DNA of 64,000 nucleotides from Chlorocebus sabaeus (Eukaryota > Chordata > Mammalia > Primates > Cercopithecidae): assembly GCF_047675955.1 (NCBI RefSeq), contig NC_132918.1:92681106-92745105 (forward strand), in the 5' to 3' direction. The position numbers and the translations under genes were made by a program. Positions 1-11,500 of this stretch are shown here, piece after piece (position 1 is the first letter of the stretch; every line of letters starts with the position of its first letter). Below the pieces are notes generated by a model. That model did no database searches, was not told the DNA's origin, and saw only the letters and a program-made list of their open reading frames with translations.

Positions 1-1005
1 GGGCTGGTCTTGAACTCCTGAGCCCAAGTGATCTGCCCATCTTGGCCTCCCAGAGTGCTGGAATTACATGCTTGAGCCACCACAGCCAGCCTTGAATAAA
101 TAGTTTTCTGGTGAAGATATTTATTGGGCACTGAAGTAATTGCTAGAAAGCGACAATTCAGCAGTTACTCTTGGCATAATTGTTAATATTTTGCCATTCC
201 CATCATGTCAGTCTTGTTAGAACAGGTGTTAGTAGCTTTGTTTTGTACATGAAGAAAACAGACCCTCATGTTCCTAGGTCTCAGGTCTTCGGTGCCAGCC
301 TTGGAGTTTAAATTTTTCTCAAATAGTTCCTACTTTTTCTTCAGGGTCCATTTTGGAATGTAGACTGTATATTCTTGGGACCAAGAATGTATGCATACCA
401 TGTATTCTTGGGGCCAGGGGGTGCTGTTGAACCCTGCTAAGTGGTTCATTGGGGTTTATCAACAGAGGAGGCTTTTCCTCTGTCTTTAGAAGAAGCAAAA
501 TTAAATGTATCTTCAGTACATGTTTTTCTTTCTTCTTTTTTCTGAGACTGGGAGTCTCACTCTCGCTAGGCTGGAGTACAGTGGCGGGATCTTGCTTCAC
601 TGCAAGCTCCCAGGTTGAAGCGATTCTCCTGCCTCAGCCTCCCGACTAGCTGGGACTACAGGCACGCACCACTACGCCCAGCTAATTTTTGTATTTTTTA
701 GTAGAGACAGGGTTTCACCATGTTGGCCAGGATGGTCTCGATCTCTTGACCTTGGGATCCGCCCGCCTGGGCCTCCCAGAGTGATGGGATTACAGGCTTG
801 AGCAACAGCACCCAACCAGTACATGTTTTTTAAGAGTGCTGGTTCTTAAGGTATGTTCACATAGAGACTGAAGGCTATAAAAACTTTCCTTTCTACTAGA
901 ACATATAATTGGATGCCTTTCAGAGATATATCCATATTACGCTTCTTGATTTGTAGACTTATATGTAACATTCACCTAATGTTTTGTGTTCTTTTTTCCC
1001 CACAG
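1..1005 (+). other. RPL35A: RPL35A last intron (3' part)
   Basis: This stretch precedes the terminal RPL35A exon and ends in a pyrimidine-rich tract followed by cacag at 1001-1005, a good splice acceptor. It holds a minus-strand Alu cut by the window edge (1-93) and a second minus-strand Alu at 531-817. The rest (94-530 and 818-985) is unique intron sequence in which I see no other feature. No earlier RPL35A exon is present. Confidence 0.85.
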
Positions 1006-1029
1006 ATGCTGTACCCCTCAAGGATTTAA
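1006..1029 (+). CDS. RPL35A: RPL35A terminal coding exon (ribosomal protein eL33)
   Basis: The exon reads ATG CTG TAC CCC TCA AGG ATT TAA, giving MLYPSRI and stop, which is the conserved C-terminus of ribosomal protein L35a (eL33). The ATG is an internal Met, not a start. The exon enters in phase 0 directly after the acceptor at 1001-1005. The protein is a component of the 60S ribosomal subunit and RPL35A is a known Diamond-Blackfan anaemia gene. The remaining exons lie left of the window. A processed pseudogene is unlikely because a real acceptor and intron sequence precede the exon, and because the neighbouring LMLN gene fits the human 3q29 order. Confidence 0.93.
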   Translation: MLYPSRI

Positions 1030-1075
1030 ACTAATGAAAAATCAATAAATAAACGTGGATTTGTGCTCTTGTATT
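1030..1075 (+). promoter_or_regulatory. RPL35A: RPL35A 3'UTR with two overlapping poly(A) signals
   Basis: AATAAA occurs at 1044-1049 and again at 1048-1053, only 15-24 nt after the stop codon. The 3'UTR is therefore very short, as is usual for ribosomal protein genes. Cleavage is expected near 1065-1075, where a T-rich stretch follows. The exact cleavage base is inferred. Confidence 0.85.
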
Positions 1076-4000
1076 TTTCTTAAGTGGATTAAAGAACTTA
1101 CTACCTTAAATTGATTTGCTACATGCTTAAAATGATGGAGGTTTCCCGGCATTTTTGGAGTACAAGGAGATCAGAGACGTGATGAAAATTACAGGGCGAG
1201 GTCAGAGATTTAGAAGGGAGCGGGTTTTAATTCGAGTATCTTTGACAGAGTCTTGCTCTGTTGCCCATGCTGGAGTGTAGCGGTGCTCACTGCATCCTCA
1301 CATTCAGAGGCTCAAGCAATCCTCCCTTGGCCTTTGAAGTAGCTGGGACCGCAGGTTCATGCCACCATGTCTGGCTCATTTTTAAATTTTTTGTAGAGGG
1401 GGTCTGACTCTTGCCCATGCTGGCTTCAAACTCCTGGGCTCAAGGGGTCCTCCCTCCTTGGCCTCCTGAAGTGCTGGGATTAGAGGTGTGAGCCACCACA
1501 CCCTGCCAAATGCTTTGTAATACTATGCATTTGTTCCGTACAGATTGGGAAACTTAAAATATGAATGGAGATTATATTGATGGGCTTTGGCAGTTCATTT
1601 GGATAGACTGGGATGAGAAGCTCTTGGGGACTGTGACTAGACAAAGCATTCCAGTATATTAAAACAGAATTGAGCCATATTCCACTCATAAAAAGCAGTC
1701 CTATGGTAGGTAGATGGAGGTTGGGAATAGTGCACGGAAAGGTGGCGGCTTTCTTTGGCTTCATGTTTTAATCTGGTATAGTGCAAGATTGCACTTTAAG
1801 GAAATAAGCAGCTCTCCCAAATATTTTAGATTTCTTGGGAATATGCTAAAATAAAACAGCTAAGGCATCAGTTTTGCAGTATGGTTTTTTTTTTTTTTTT
1901 TTTTTTTGAGATCTTGTTTTGTTGGTCGGGCTGGACTGCAGTGGCATGATTACAGCTTACTGCAACCTCCACCTCCTGGGCTCGGGCAAACCTGCCTCAG
2001 CCTCCTGAATAGCTGGGGCCACAGGCATGTGCATCCACACCCAGTTAACTTTAGTTATTTGTGGAGATGGGCCTCACTATGTTGCCCAGGTTGTAGATTT
2101 CTAACTGATGCAGTAAGTCCTTCCCCCGCCCCCCCCCCCCCCCCAACGAGGGTTATTGATGTCTAAAGCACAGGTAGTTTTTTAAATTAACAGATCTTTA
2201 AATTGCACTGAAAATGTCAACAAGAAACTGGGAGTTTGCCCCCTAATCCCTTTTGCAGTTTTGAAACATGTATGGGTTCTCTTGTCTATGCTGCAAAAGA
2301 ATTAACATGCTGGAAATGTATTAGGGAAAGAGGGTGAAAGAAAGGACTGGGTGGGAAGAGCACATTGGCTGTTGTGTTACTTGGTCTTTCATCTCCTGGA
2401 GGTAGGACTGAGAAGGAAAATGTTTGTAGTAAGGGAAAAGAGTAGGAATACTGTCCCAACTTTTCCGCTTCCCCTTCCTCTAGTAACCATCCTGTTACAA
2501 ATCTGCTAACCTACTAAGAGGGTAATGAGATATACTGACCCAAGAGAAAACAAGAAGTCCTCTCCCAGAGGTCCCTCTGTCACATCGGCAGTCATGAGAA
2601 AGGTTCGGTCAGTCCAATGGTGGAACGTAGGCCAAAGTTGCCATTGTTGGAGTCCCGTGTTTCATGGACAGGGGCTTTTATTAATGCTTTGCCAGGCTCA
2701 TTTATTAGGATTGTGGTTTTAAGGCAAACAAAGTGCATTGATGCTATATTCACCAGAAGTAAGCCATACTTTTTCATGGTCAAAAGTTGGAAGTTGTATA
2801 TTAGAATGCTGATGAAATTGAACTTGGGAATTACGCAGTCAGCGGGAGGAAGTGCTGATCTGGGACACCCACTCCAAAAGGCCAATATAAGCTAAAAGTA
2901 CCTAGTGTGTTCATTGTGCCAGTTAAATAGATGTGATCAGTACTCTTGGGGTATTCAGGGATAGAGGCATGTGGGTATCCTGACTACATAACATAAAACT
3001 ATAAAGTGTAGAAGAAATACGGAGGCATCTCAGAGGAAATGGCAGAAAGATTTTAGGAATACAAGTAGCTGACTGGAAAGTCCAGAAAACTCAGAAATGC
3101 CACATAAGACGTCTCTTGTACTGAGGATCTTAAGATTGTTCTTGTGTGTAGTAACAATGTCACTGAAGAACTTGATTCACAGGAAATTTTAAAATTTACT
3201 CATTTGAGGCAGGGTTTCTGTTGCCCAGCCTGCAGTGCAGTGGTGTGATCATAGTTCACTGCACCCTTGAACTTCTGGGCTCAGGCAATCCTCTGCCCAC
3301 AACCTCCAGAGAATCTGGGACTACATGTGCATGCCACCCACGTCCAGTTAATTAAATTTTTTTTTCGGGGTCCCAGGCTGGTCTCTTAATTCCTGGCCTC
3401 AAGTGATCCCCCTGCCTTGTTCTCCTGAAGTACTGGGATTACAGATGTAAGCCACCATGTCCAGCTCAGATTAATATTTTACGTCCCAGTGGCAGCCCAG
3501 TATAAACAAGGGAAAATCAGGTGGGCTTTTCAGTCTCTAATGGCTAACATTCTAACATGTTTCTGGCTATGGGGGCTGGATGGGTAATGGTGCATTTACA
3601 AAGTTGGGGAACCAGGGGATGGTTTTGTGGGAGGAGCAAAAGTTGAATTTGAGGAAGCGGTAAGATGTTAATCGACATATCCATGAAGACCGATGGGTAT
3701 TTCAGGTCTGGGTTAGGCATATGGAGAAGTGAATGGTATTCTGGGTAGAATAGATGAGAGGAATGGAGGTGCTTACACAGTAAGTGGTAGGCATCTGAGC
3801 AAAGCGGGGAAAATAAAAGGTTGAGACTTTAGGGTTAAACTCGAGTAACTTACATGTGCAATGGCAAATGAGACTCGAGCAAAAATACATGCTCTTCCTT
3901 ACCGAGATGATGCAGCATTTGTAAATAATAAATTTATAATTTTTTCTGCTCCCATACCGAAATTAAGTCAAAAGTACTTAAGTCACCGTTGCCAAAGTCC

Positions 4001-5084
4001 CGTGGTTTACAGGAAAGGGCTTGCGTGGCTGGTATTTTGTTCACTATGCCATTGAAACAGCTTTGACTCATGGCTGTAATCCCAAACACTTTGGGAGGCG
4101 GAGGCGGGCGGATCACCTGAGGTCATGAGGTTGAGACCAGCCTGACCAACATGGAGAAACTACGTCTCTACTAAAAACACAAAAAGTCCGGAGTGGTGGC
4201 GGGCACCTGTAATCCCGGCTACTCGGGAGGCGGAGGCAGGAGAATCGCTTGAACCCGGGAGGCAGAGGTTGCAGTGAGCCGAGATTGCGCCCCTGCACTC
4301 CAGCCTGGGCGACGAGTGAAACTCGGTCTCAAAAATAAAAAAAAAGAAACAGCCTTTCCTCAGCGTAACACTATTGTAACAGCCAGGAGCTTAGGATGAC
4401 TGGTTCCACTCTATTCACAACAGCAGTTTATTTGTGGTACTGTAGTGGAAAGGGCACGTTTCCTAAGTTACAAATGTGGTTTGGAATCCCACCTTCCACT
4501 AGTTGTGGGATGATACACACATTATTTAGTGACTGTTCACTTGTAAAATGGTAATACTTAAGACACCACCCCATCCTCGTATCTGAGTCCGTAATCTCCA
4601 CCCAGTCTGTAACTTGAAGTTTTCCTTCTTTCCTACCCCTTCATTTCCCAGTACAGTAGTTTACCTATTCACTTCCCGTTGCATGACTTCCAGCTCAGTG
4701 TCTGAGTTCGTAGTTTTACTTCTCAGTGTCATGAGCCACTGGAATTTGTTCCAATTTCCCATTTTGTATAGGTTCCTCACGGCTCCCAGGATCTCCCTTA
4801 TCTCAGGTGCAGTGGCAATTCTTGGTTGGAAACTAAAAGATGGAGTTGAGTAAAATAGTAAAGGGTGTATCATTGATTTTTACAGGAAATGGCCTTAGTC
4901 AAGTAAAGCGCCTAAAGTTGGTGACTCAGGATAAGTAAATGAAAGTATTCCACTCACCTTTTCCTACAGAGGACTACACTCAAAGATTTTGCAGAGGGTT
5001 GAATGTCCGTCTAAACACCTGGCACCTAGTAGGTGCATATCACTTTGGTAAATGAAAGAACTGGAAAACTGCCTCAGACACCCA
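1076..5084. other. RPL35A-LMLN intergenic region
   Basis: This gap of about 4 kb holds minus-strand Alus at 1241-1507, 1885-2098 (partial) and 3203-3466. A plus-strand Alu lies at 4064-4344, truncated at its 5' end and flanked by the near-identical duplications gaaacagctt and gaaacagcctt. A run of C at 2123-2144 is broken by one G. A MIR-like stretch lies at about 4436-4562. In 2150-3200, 3470-4060 and 4565-5080 I recognise no gene or RNA. The short reading frames there lack splice context or a known product. Confidence 0.7.
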
Positions 5085-5335
5085 CACACGGCCAACGCCC
5101 GCGCGCCCTTCTTCCTCCCACAGCCCCACTCACGTGGGCCTCCAAACAGCATTTATTGGCCGGCTTCGCGCAACCAGACGCGATGGACGCGATCGCCGCC
5201 CTCATCTTCTGCCGCGAACTTCCAGCGGGTGACGCTGTCCAATCGGAGAGCACCTTTCCGCCGGCGGGGGGGCCTCCGTCTGCCCCGAGCGGCGAGGGGC
5301 GGGGCCGGCGCGGGCGCAGAGGCGTCACGCGCTCC

Positions 5336-5554
5336 ATGGTAACGACGCTCGGCCCGAAGATGGCGGCCGAGTGGGGAGGAGGAGCTGGTTACTCAGGCTC
5401 AGGCCCGGGCCGGAGCCGGTGGCGCTGGAGCGGGTCTATGTGGGTCCGAAGCGTTTTACTCCTGTTGGGCGGGCTCCGGGCCAGCGCCACATCTACTCCC
5501 GTCTCCTTGGGCAGTTCCCCTCCCTGCCGGCACCACGTCCCCTCTGACACTGAG
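5336..5554 (+). CDS. LMLN: LMLN exon 1 (coding part)
   Basis: It encodes residues 1-73, beginning MVTTLGPKMAAEW and ending PSDTE, with donor GT at 5555 (phase 0). A Gly/Ser/Arg-rich stretch precedes the hydrophobic VLLLLGGL core (residues 40-47), followed by ASA, a plausible signal peptidase site. PCRHH (C64) could be the metzincin Cys-switch, which is an inference. The first ATG was chosen because it matches the N-terminus I recall for human LMLN. The ATG at 5360 is the main alternative. Confidence 0.9.
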
Positions 5555-8500
5555 GTAGGGCGACAGGGGCGGGAGCGGGCCCTGTCAGGGTAAAGTCGTC
5601 CAGAAGGAGCAGGCGTAGGAGGTAGTGACTGGGAGAAGGTGTCCTGGATGAGAAAGCGAAATCGGGGCAGAGCCTGAACTCTTACAGGCCGGGGACCCGC
5701 TCTCAGCTCCCTACACCCTGCAAGTTGGCTGGTAGGCGCTCAGAACAGTATCACTTCTGTGCGGAGGGTTGTGCTTAGCAGTAGCCCTGGAGGAGTGCTT
5801 TTCAAACTTGAGCGTGCATCGCAGTCACCCGACGCACACGGTCCAACACAGATTGCCGCCCCCAGTCCCCCACTTAGTGACTCAGTGGGTCTGGGATGAG
5901 TCCCCAGAGTTGACAGTGTACGTTCCCAGCTGGTTGGTGATGTATGCTTGTCCGGGGACCACTTTAGGAACCGCTGACCTGAAGTTTCGGGAAGACATTG
6001 AACGGAGAGCCAGACAGAGGCGTTGGAGGGATGTTGGGGGCTCACTGGAGACAAACTTCAGGTTTCTTTTCACGTTGTGTCGTCACTTTGTTTGCTTTAC
6101 CCGGTTCCTCTGCTCTGGAAGTGCCGGCCGGCCTCCCGTCCCGTTTTCCTCCCTGCTTAAATACTTTGTCTCATTTCAAGTTCCCCAACCTCAAGGCAGC
6201 CTGCCGAAACCCCCACAGCGGAATATTCTTTTCATTAAAAAGTACATCGTATCTGTACTCCCTCCTGGCATTTAACCAAGTACTGCTATGTGGTAATGGC
6301 TTATTTTTTTAGGCGTATCTTGCCTTTGCAGTTAAATTGTAAGGTTCCGTGGGATGAGGTTTGTGTTTCATACTTTGATTCCTTCACAGTATTTAGGTCA
6401 GAGGTGGGTCCACGATAATCCATATTCCTTGAGAAAAGGAGGGAGAGTACCTGGGGGCAGGGCTGCATGCTGATACACACACGTTCAGTTCAGTCCAGAA
6501 ATCTAAAGACACTCATTTTTATGGTAATTTCCCAAAATGTTACATGCATACTCTTCATATCCAAGTGAGCCAAAATATTAACTTCGGAGTTTATAGCTTT
6601 TTTGCAGCTTTTATCATGACACTGCATTTTGGCTCAATTCTTTAAAAAAAATTTCCCACAGAACCCTGCACTTCTCTCTTTTAATTTGGATTAAAATAAG
6701 AGAAAGAGTCCTGGTCCCTAATACGTTTCCCTGGTTCCTCATAGAGTATGTAAGTACCCTGTCGTCCTCACCATTCTCCTTGCTTTAACGTGGACACAAG
6801 AGTATAGGCAGGAACTACAGTGTTCACTGTAGTTATGCTAATGACTACACCTCTGTTCAATGCTTCTGGGAATTACAGTAACTTTTTTGTTTTTGGTGGT
6901 GGTAGAGAGCTCCAAAACAGTTTACTTTTTAACTTGTTCTCAACTAAAACTTGTAAGTTTTGTTTTTACCTTTTATTATGCCAGTACAAACCACATCAGA
7001 ATAATGTAATGAACTCCCATGGACCCATCACCTAGCTTTAACACCGAGCTTGAAGGTTCTGCCATTCTTGTTTCATATACTTTCAGCCATTCCCCAACCC
7101 CCTACTTGAGTTACTGTTCTTTTGAAAAGTTTTTGGGTAAAATTTACATATATTGAAATGCCTCAAATGGATCCATGCACATTCACATAAAGCATACAAG
7201 CCATCACCACACAGAACATCCCACATCTCCAGAACGTTCCGTCCTGGCCTGTGCCAGTCACCTGTCCACCGCAGGCAACTCGTTTTCTAACTTTTTTTAA
7301 ATACTAGATGAGTTTGGCCAATTCTAGAGCTTCGTGTATATGAATGGAATTATATGGTATGTACTCGTCTGTATTTGGCATCTGCTCAGCATTATGTCTG
7401 TGAGATTTGTGTCGTATGTGATAGTAATTTATTCCTTTGAATTGCTGAGTATTCCACTGAATACCTATATCACAATTTGTTTTTCTGTTATCTTGCGCAA
7501 AGATGGGTATTTTGGTTGCTTCCAGGTTTAGCTATTATAAATAAAGCTGCTGTCAATATTCTTGTACGTAATTTTTGTGGATATATGTTTTCATTGTTCT
7601 TGGATAAATACCTAGGGGTGAAATTACTGAGTCAAAGGGTAGGTGAATGTTTATAAAAGATACTAACCCTTTCTCCAAAATACTCTACCATTTTACACCC
7701 CCATCAACAAAATATTAGTTATGGTTGCTGCATATCCTCACCAACAGATGTCCTTTCTAAGAAATCATTAAATACCCCAGGTCATAAAAATATTCTCCTG
7801 TGTTCTAGAAGCTTTCACTTTTAGGATTATGATTCATCTCAAATTAATTTTTATATATGATGTGACGTAGGGGATCAAGATCCCTTTTTTTTCTTTTTGC
7901 CCCATGTGGGTATTCAGTTGCCTTATGTACCTCAGTAATAAATATTTAAATCCGACAGTATTATAAGCCTTCCTGCTTTGTTCTTCCTTTTCAAAATGAT
8001 TTTGGCTATTTTAAGGCTTTTATATTTCCATATAAATTTATTTATTTTTTAGCAGGGGTAGGCTCAAAGACAGATCCATATAAATTTTCGAGTCAGCTTC
8101 TCAGTTTCTTCAAAAAAACCTGATGGGTTTATGATTCGGATTGCATTTACTCTATAGATCATTTGGAGATAATTGACATCAAATGGTATCAAGTCTTTCA
8201 ATCCATGAACATAATGTATATTTCTCCATTTATTGAGGTGATGCATGATTTCTCTCAGCAATGTATAGATCTTGCATTTTGTCTTCCGTTTTCTTTTCTC
8301 TTTTTTTGTTTTTGTTTTGAGAGTGTCTTGCTCTGTCACTCAGGCTGGAGTGCAGTGGCAGAATCATAGTTCACAGCAGGCTTGAACTCCTGGGCTCAAA
8401 TGATCCTTCTGCCTTAATCTCCCAAGTAGCTGGGACTACAGGTATGTGCCACCACACCTGGCTAATTTTTTATTTTTTGTAGAGACAGAGTCCAGGCGGG

Positions 8501-11500
8501 TCTCGAACTCCTGGCCTCAGACGATCCTCCTGCCCCGACCTCCCAAAGTGCCAGGATTACAGGCATGAGCCGCCATGCCCAACCGGATCTTGCATGTTTT
8601 TTGTTAAATATTTTCCTGAGTCTTTTATTTTTTGATGCCATTGTTAGTGGAATTATGGTTAAAGTTTTCCAATTGTTTGCTGCTAGTATGTAAAAATACA
8701 CTGCTGGTATGTAAAAATAATTTTTGTATATTAACTTTGTCTTCTGAGACCTAGCTAAACTTATTTATTTTAGTAGGGTTTCTTCCCTTACAATTTTTGA
8801 TGTTAGCAATGTATTAACTACAAATAGGAACCATTTTTGTTGTTGTAGTTTTGTATCATTTATGTATTTTTTCCCCCTTATTGCTGTGGTGAGGACATCC
8901 AGTTCCAGGCAAAAGTGAGATAGCACACCTCCTTGCTGTTTGTTTCTGATCTTAGGACCAGTCCTTGACCATTAAGTATGATGTTAAGTTTACATTTTTT
9001 TTATAGTTCCCTTTATCAGACTGAGAAAGCTCCCTGTGGTTTCTGGTTTCCTGAGGGTTTTTATCCTGAATGGGGACAAATTTTGTCACATGCTTTTTGG
9101 TTTTTTTTGATAATTATTGAGATAATCATACAGTTTCTCCCTTTATGGACTGTTCTGTGGTAGATGACATTGCTTTTTCCAGTAGGAAATCAACATTGCA
9201 GTTTTGGGATAAACTTGTCATGTTGGCTTTGGTAATTTTCTTTAATGTTTGTTTCTATTTCATTGTTTTCTGTTCTTTGTTATTTCCTCTTTCTACTTAT
9301 TGTGGATTTAGTTTGCTCATATTGTTAGGTGGAAACTTAGATCACTGTTTTTTAACCATTTTTTCCTTCTAATGTCAACATTCAAAGATATAAATTTCTA
9401 AGTACAAGTTTATCTGCTCTTCACAAATTTTGACACTTGGCATTTTAATTATCATTTAGGTTAAAATTTTTTTGTTTGTTTTTTTTTTTTGTTTTTTTTT
9501 GAGACAAAGTCTTGCTCTGTTGCCCAGACTGGAGAGCAGTGGTGCAATCTCAGCTCACTGCAACCTCCGCCTCCCGGGTTCAAGCGATTCTCCTGCCTCC
9601 GCCTCCCGAGTAGCTGGGATTACAGGCGCCTGCCACCACGCCTGGCTAATTTTTGTATTTTTAGTGGAGATGGGGTTTCACCATGTTGGCCAGGATGGTC
9701 TCGATCTCTTGACCTCATAATCTGCCTGCTTCAGCCTCCCAAAGGGATTACAGGCGTGAGCCACCACACCCGGCCTAAAAAAGTTTTTTTTTTTTTGAGA
9801 CGGATTCTCGCTTTGTTGCCCAGGCTGGACTGCAGTGATCAGATCTCAGCTCACGGCAAGCTCCGCCTCCCGGGTTTACGCCATTCTCCTGCCTCAGCCT
9901 CCTGAGTAGCTGGGACTACAAGCGCTCGCCACCTCGCCTGGCCTAAAAAAGTTTTTTAAGAGACAAGGTCTCGGTTGGGTGCAGTGGCTCATGCCTGTAA
10001 TCCCAGCAGTTTGGGAGACCAAGGCGGGTGGATCACCTGAGGTCAGGAGTTTGAGACAAGCCTGGCCAACATGGCGAGACCTGTTTTTACTAAAAATGCA
10101 AAAATTAGCCAGGCATGGTGACGGGCACTTTTAATCCTAGCTACTCTGGAGGCTGAGGCAGGAGAATTGCTTGAATTCAGGAGGTGGAGGTTGTAGTGAG
10201 CCAAAATTGTGCCACTGCACTCCAGCCTGGGCGACAAGAGCGAAACTCCATCTCAAAAAAAAAAAAAAAAGAGACAACGTGTCCCTCTGTCACCCAGGCT
10301 GGAGTGCAGTGATATGATCATAGCTCACTGCTACCTCGAACTCCTGTATTCAGACAATCTCCCTGCCTCAACCTTATGAGTAGCTAGAACTTCAGGCACA
10401 TGCCACCACACCTGGCTAATTTTTTATTTTTATTTTTGTAGAGACAGAGTCTTGCTATGTTGCCCAGGTTGGTCTTGAACTCCCAGTTTGAAGCAATCCT
10501 CCTACTTCAGTCTCCCAAAGTGTGGGGATTACAAGCGTGAGCCACTGCACCTGGCTGAGATTATTTTATTTATGGTTTAGAATATGATCTATCCTGTTTA
10601 ATTTTTCACATGTACTTATAAAGAATATATATTCTATAGTTATTTTTATTTTATTTTATTGTTTTAGAGATGGGATCTCAGTATGTTGCCTGGGCTGGTC
10701 TCGAGCTCCTGGACTCAAGCAGTCCTCCTGCCTTGGCCTCCCAAAGTGCTGGGATTACAGACATGAGCCACTGTACCTGGCCTATTCTGTGCTTACTGAA
10801 TATAGGTTTCTTTTTTTTTTTTTGAGATGGAGTCTGGCTCTGTCGCCTAGGCTGGAGTGCAGTGGCCGGATCTCAGCTCACTGCAAGCTCTGCCTCCCGG
10901 GTTTACGCCATTCTCCTGCCTCAGCCTCCCGAGTAGCTGGGACTACAGGCGCCCGCCACCTCGCCCGGCTAGTTTTTTTGTATTTTTTAGTAGAGACGGG
11001 GTTTCACCGTGTTCGCCAGGATGGTCTCAATCTCCTGACCTTGTGATCCGCCCGTCTCGGCTTCCCAAAGTGCTGGGATTACAGGCTTGAGCCACCGCGC
11101 CCGGCCGAATATAGGTTTCTATACATGTTAATAAGGTGAGGTAATTGATACTTTAGATTTTCTCTATTAAAAATTACTGGCCAGGTACAGTCACTCATGC
11201 CTATAATTCCAGCACTTCTGGAGGCCAGGGTGGCAAATCACTTGAGCTCAGGAGTTCAAGACCAGCCTGGGCAACTTAGTGAAACCGTGTGTCTACAAAA
11301 AATACAGAAATTAGCTGGGTGTAGTGTTGTGCACCTGTAGTCCCACCTACTTGTGGGGGCTGAGGTGGGGGGATCACTTGAGCCCAGGAGGTGAAGGCTG
11401 CAGTGAGCCAAGTTTGCACCACTGTGCTCCAGCCTAATAATGACTATATTAATTCAAGAGAAAATAGGTGTATTTAGCTCGCTTGTGGTTCAAGCTTACA

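Larger units (their letters stand above)
5085..5620 (+). promoter_or_regulatory. LMLN: CpG island promoter of LMLN
   Basis: CpG density rises sharply here against an AT-rich, CpG-poor background. Visible elements are a palindromic CACGTG E-box (5131-5136), a CCAAT box (5239-5243) and a GC box (ggggcgggg, 5296-5304). There is no TATA box. Spacing suggests initiation a little upstream of the first ATG at 5336, roughly 5300-5335, but no transcript data are available. Such islands are often bidirectional. I see no minus-strand gene leaving it. Confidence 0.8.

Noticed and set aside
9489..9905. 138-residue plus-strand reading frame and similar frames across the window
   Set aside because: It runs through inverted Alu sequence (SCLRLPSSWDYR-type text). 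Such frames recur wherever a minus-strand Alu lies and have no gene structure.
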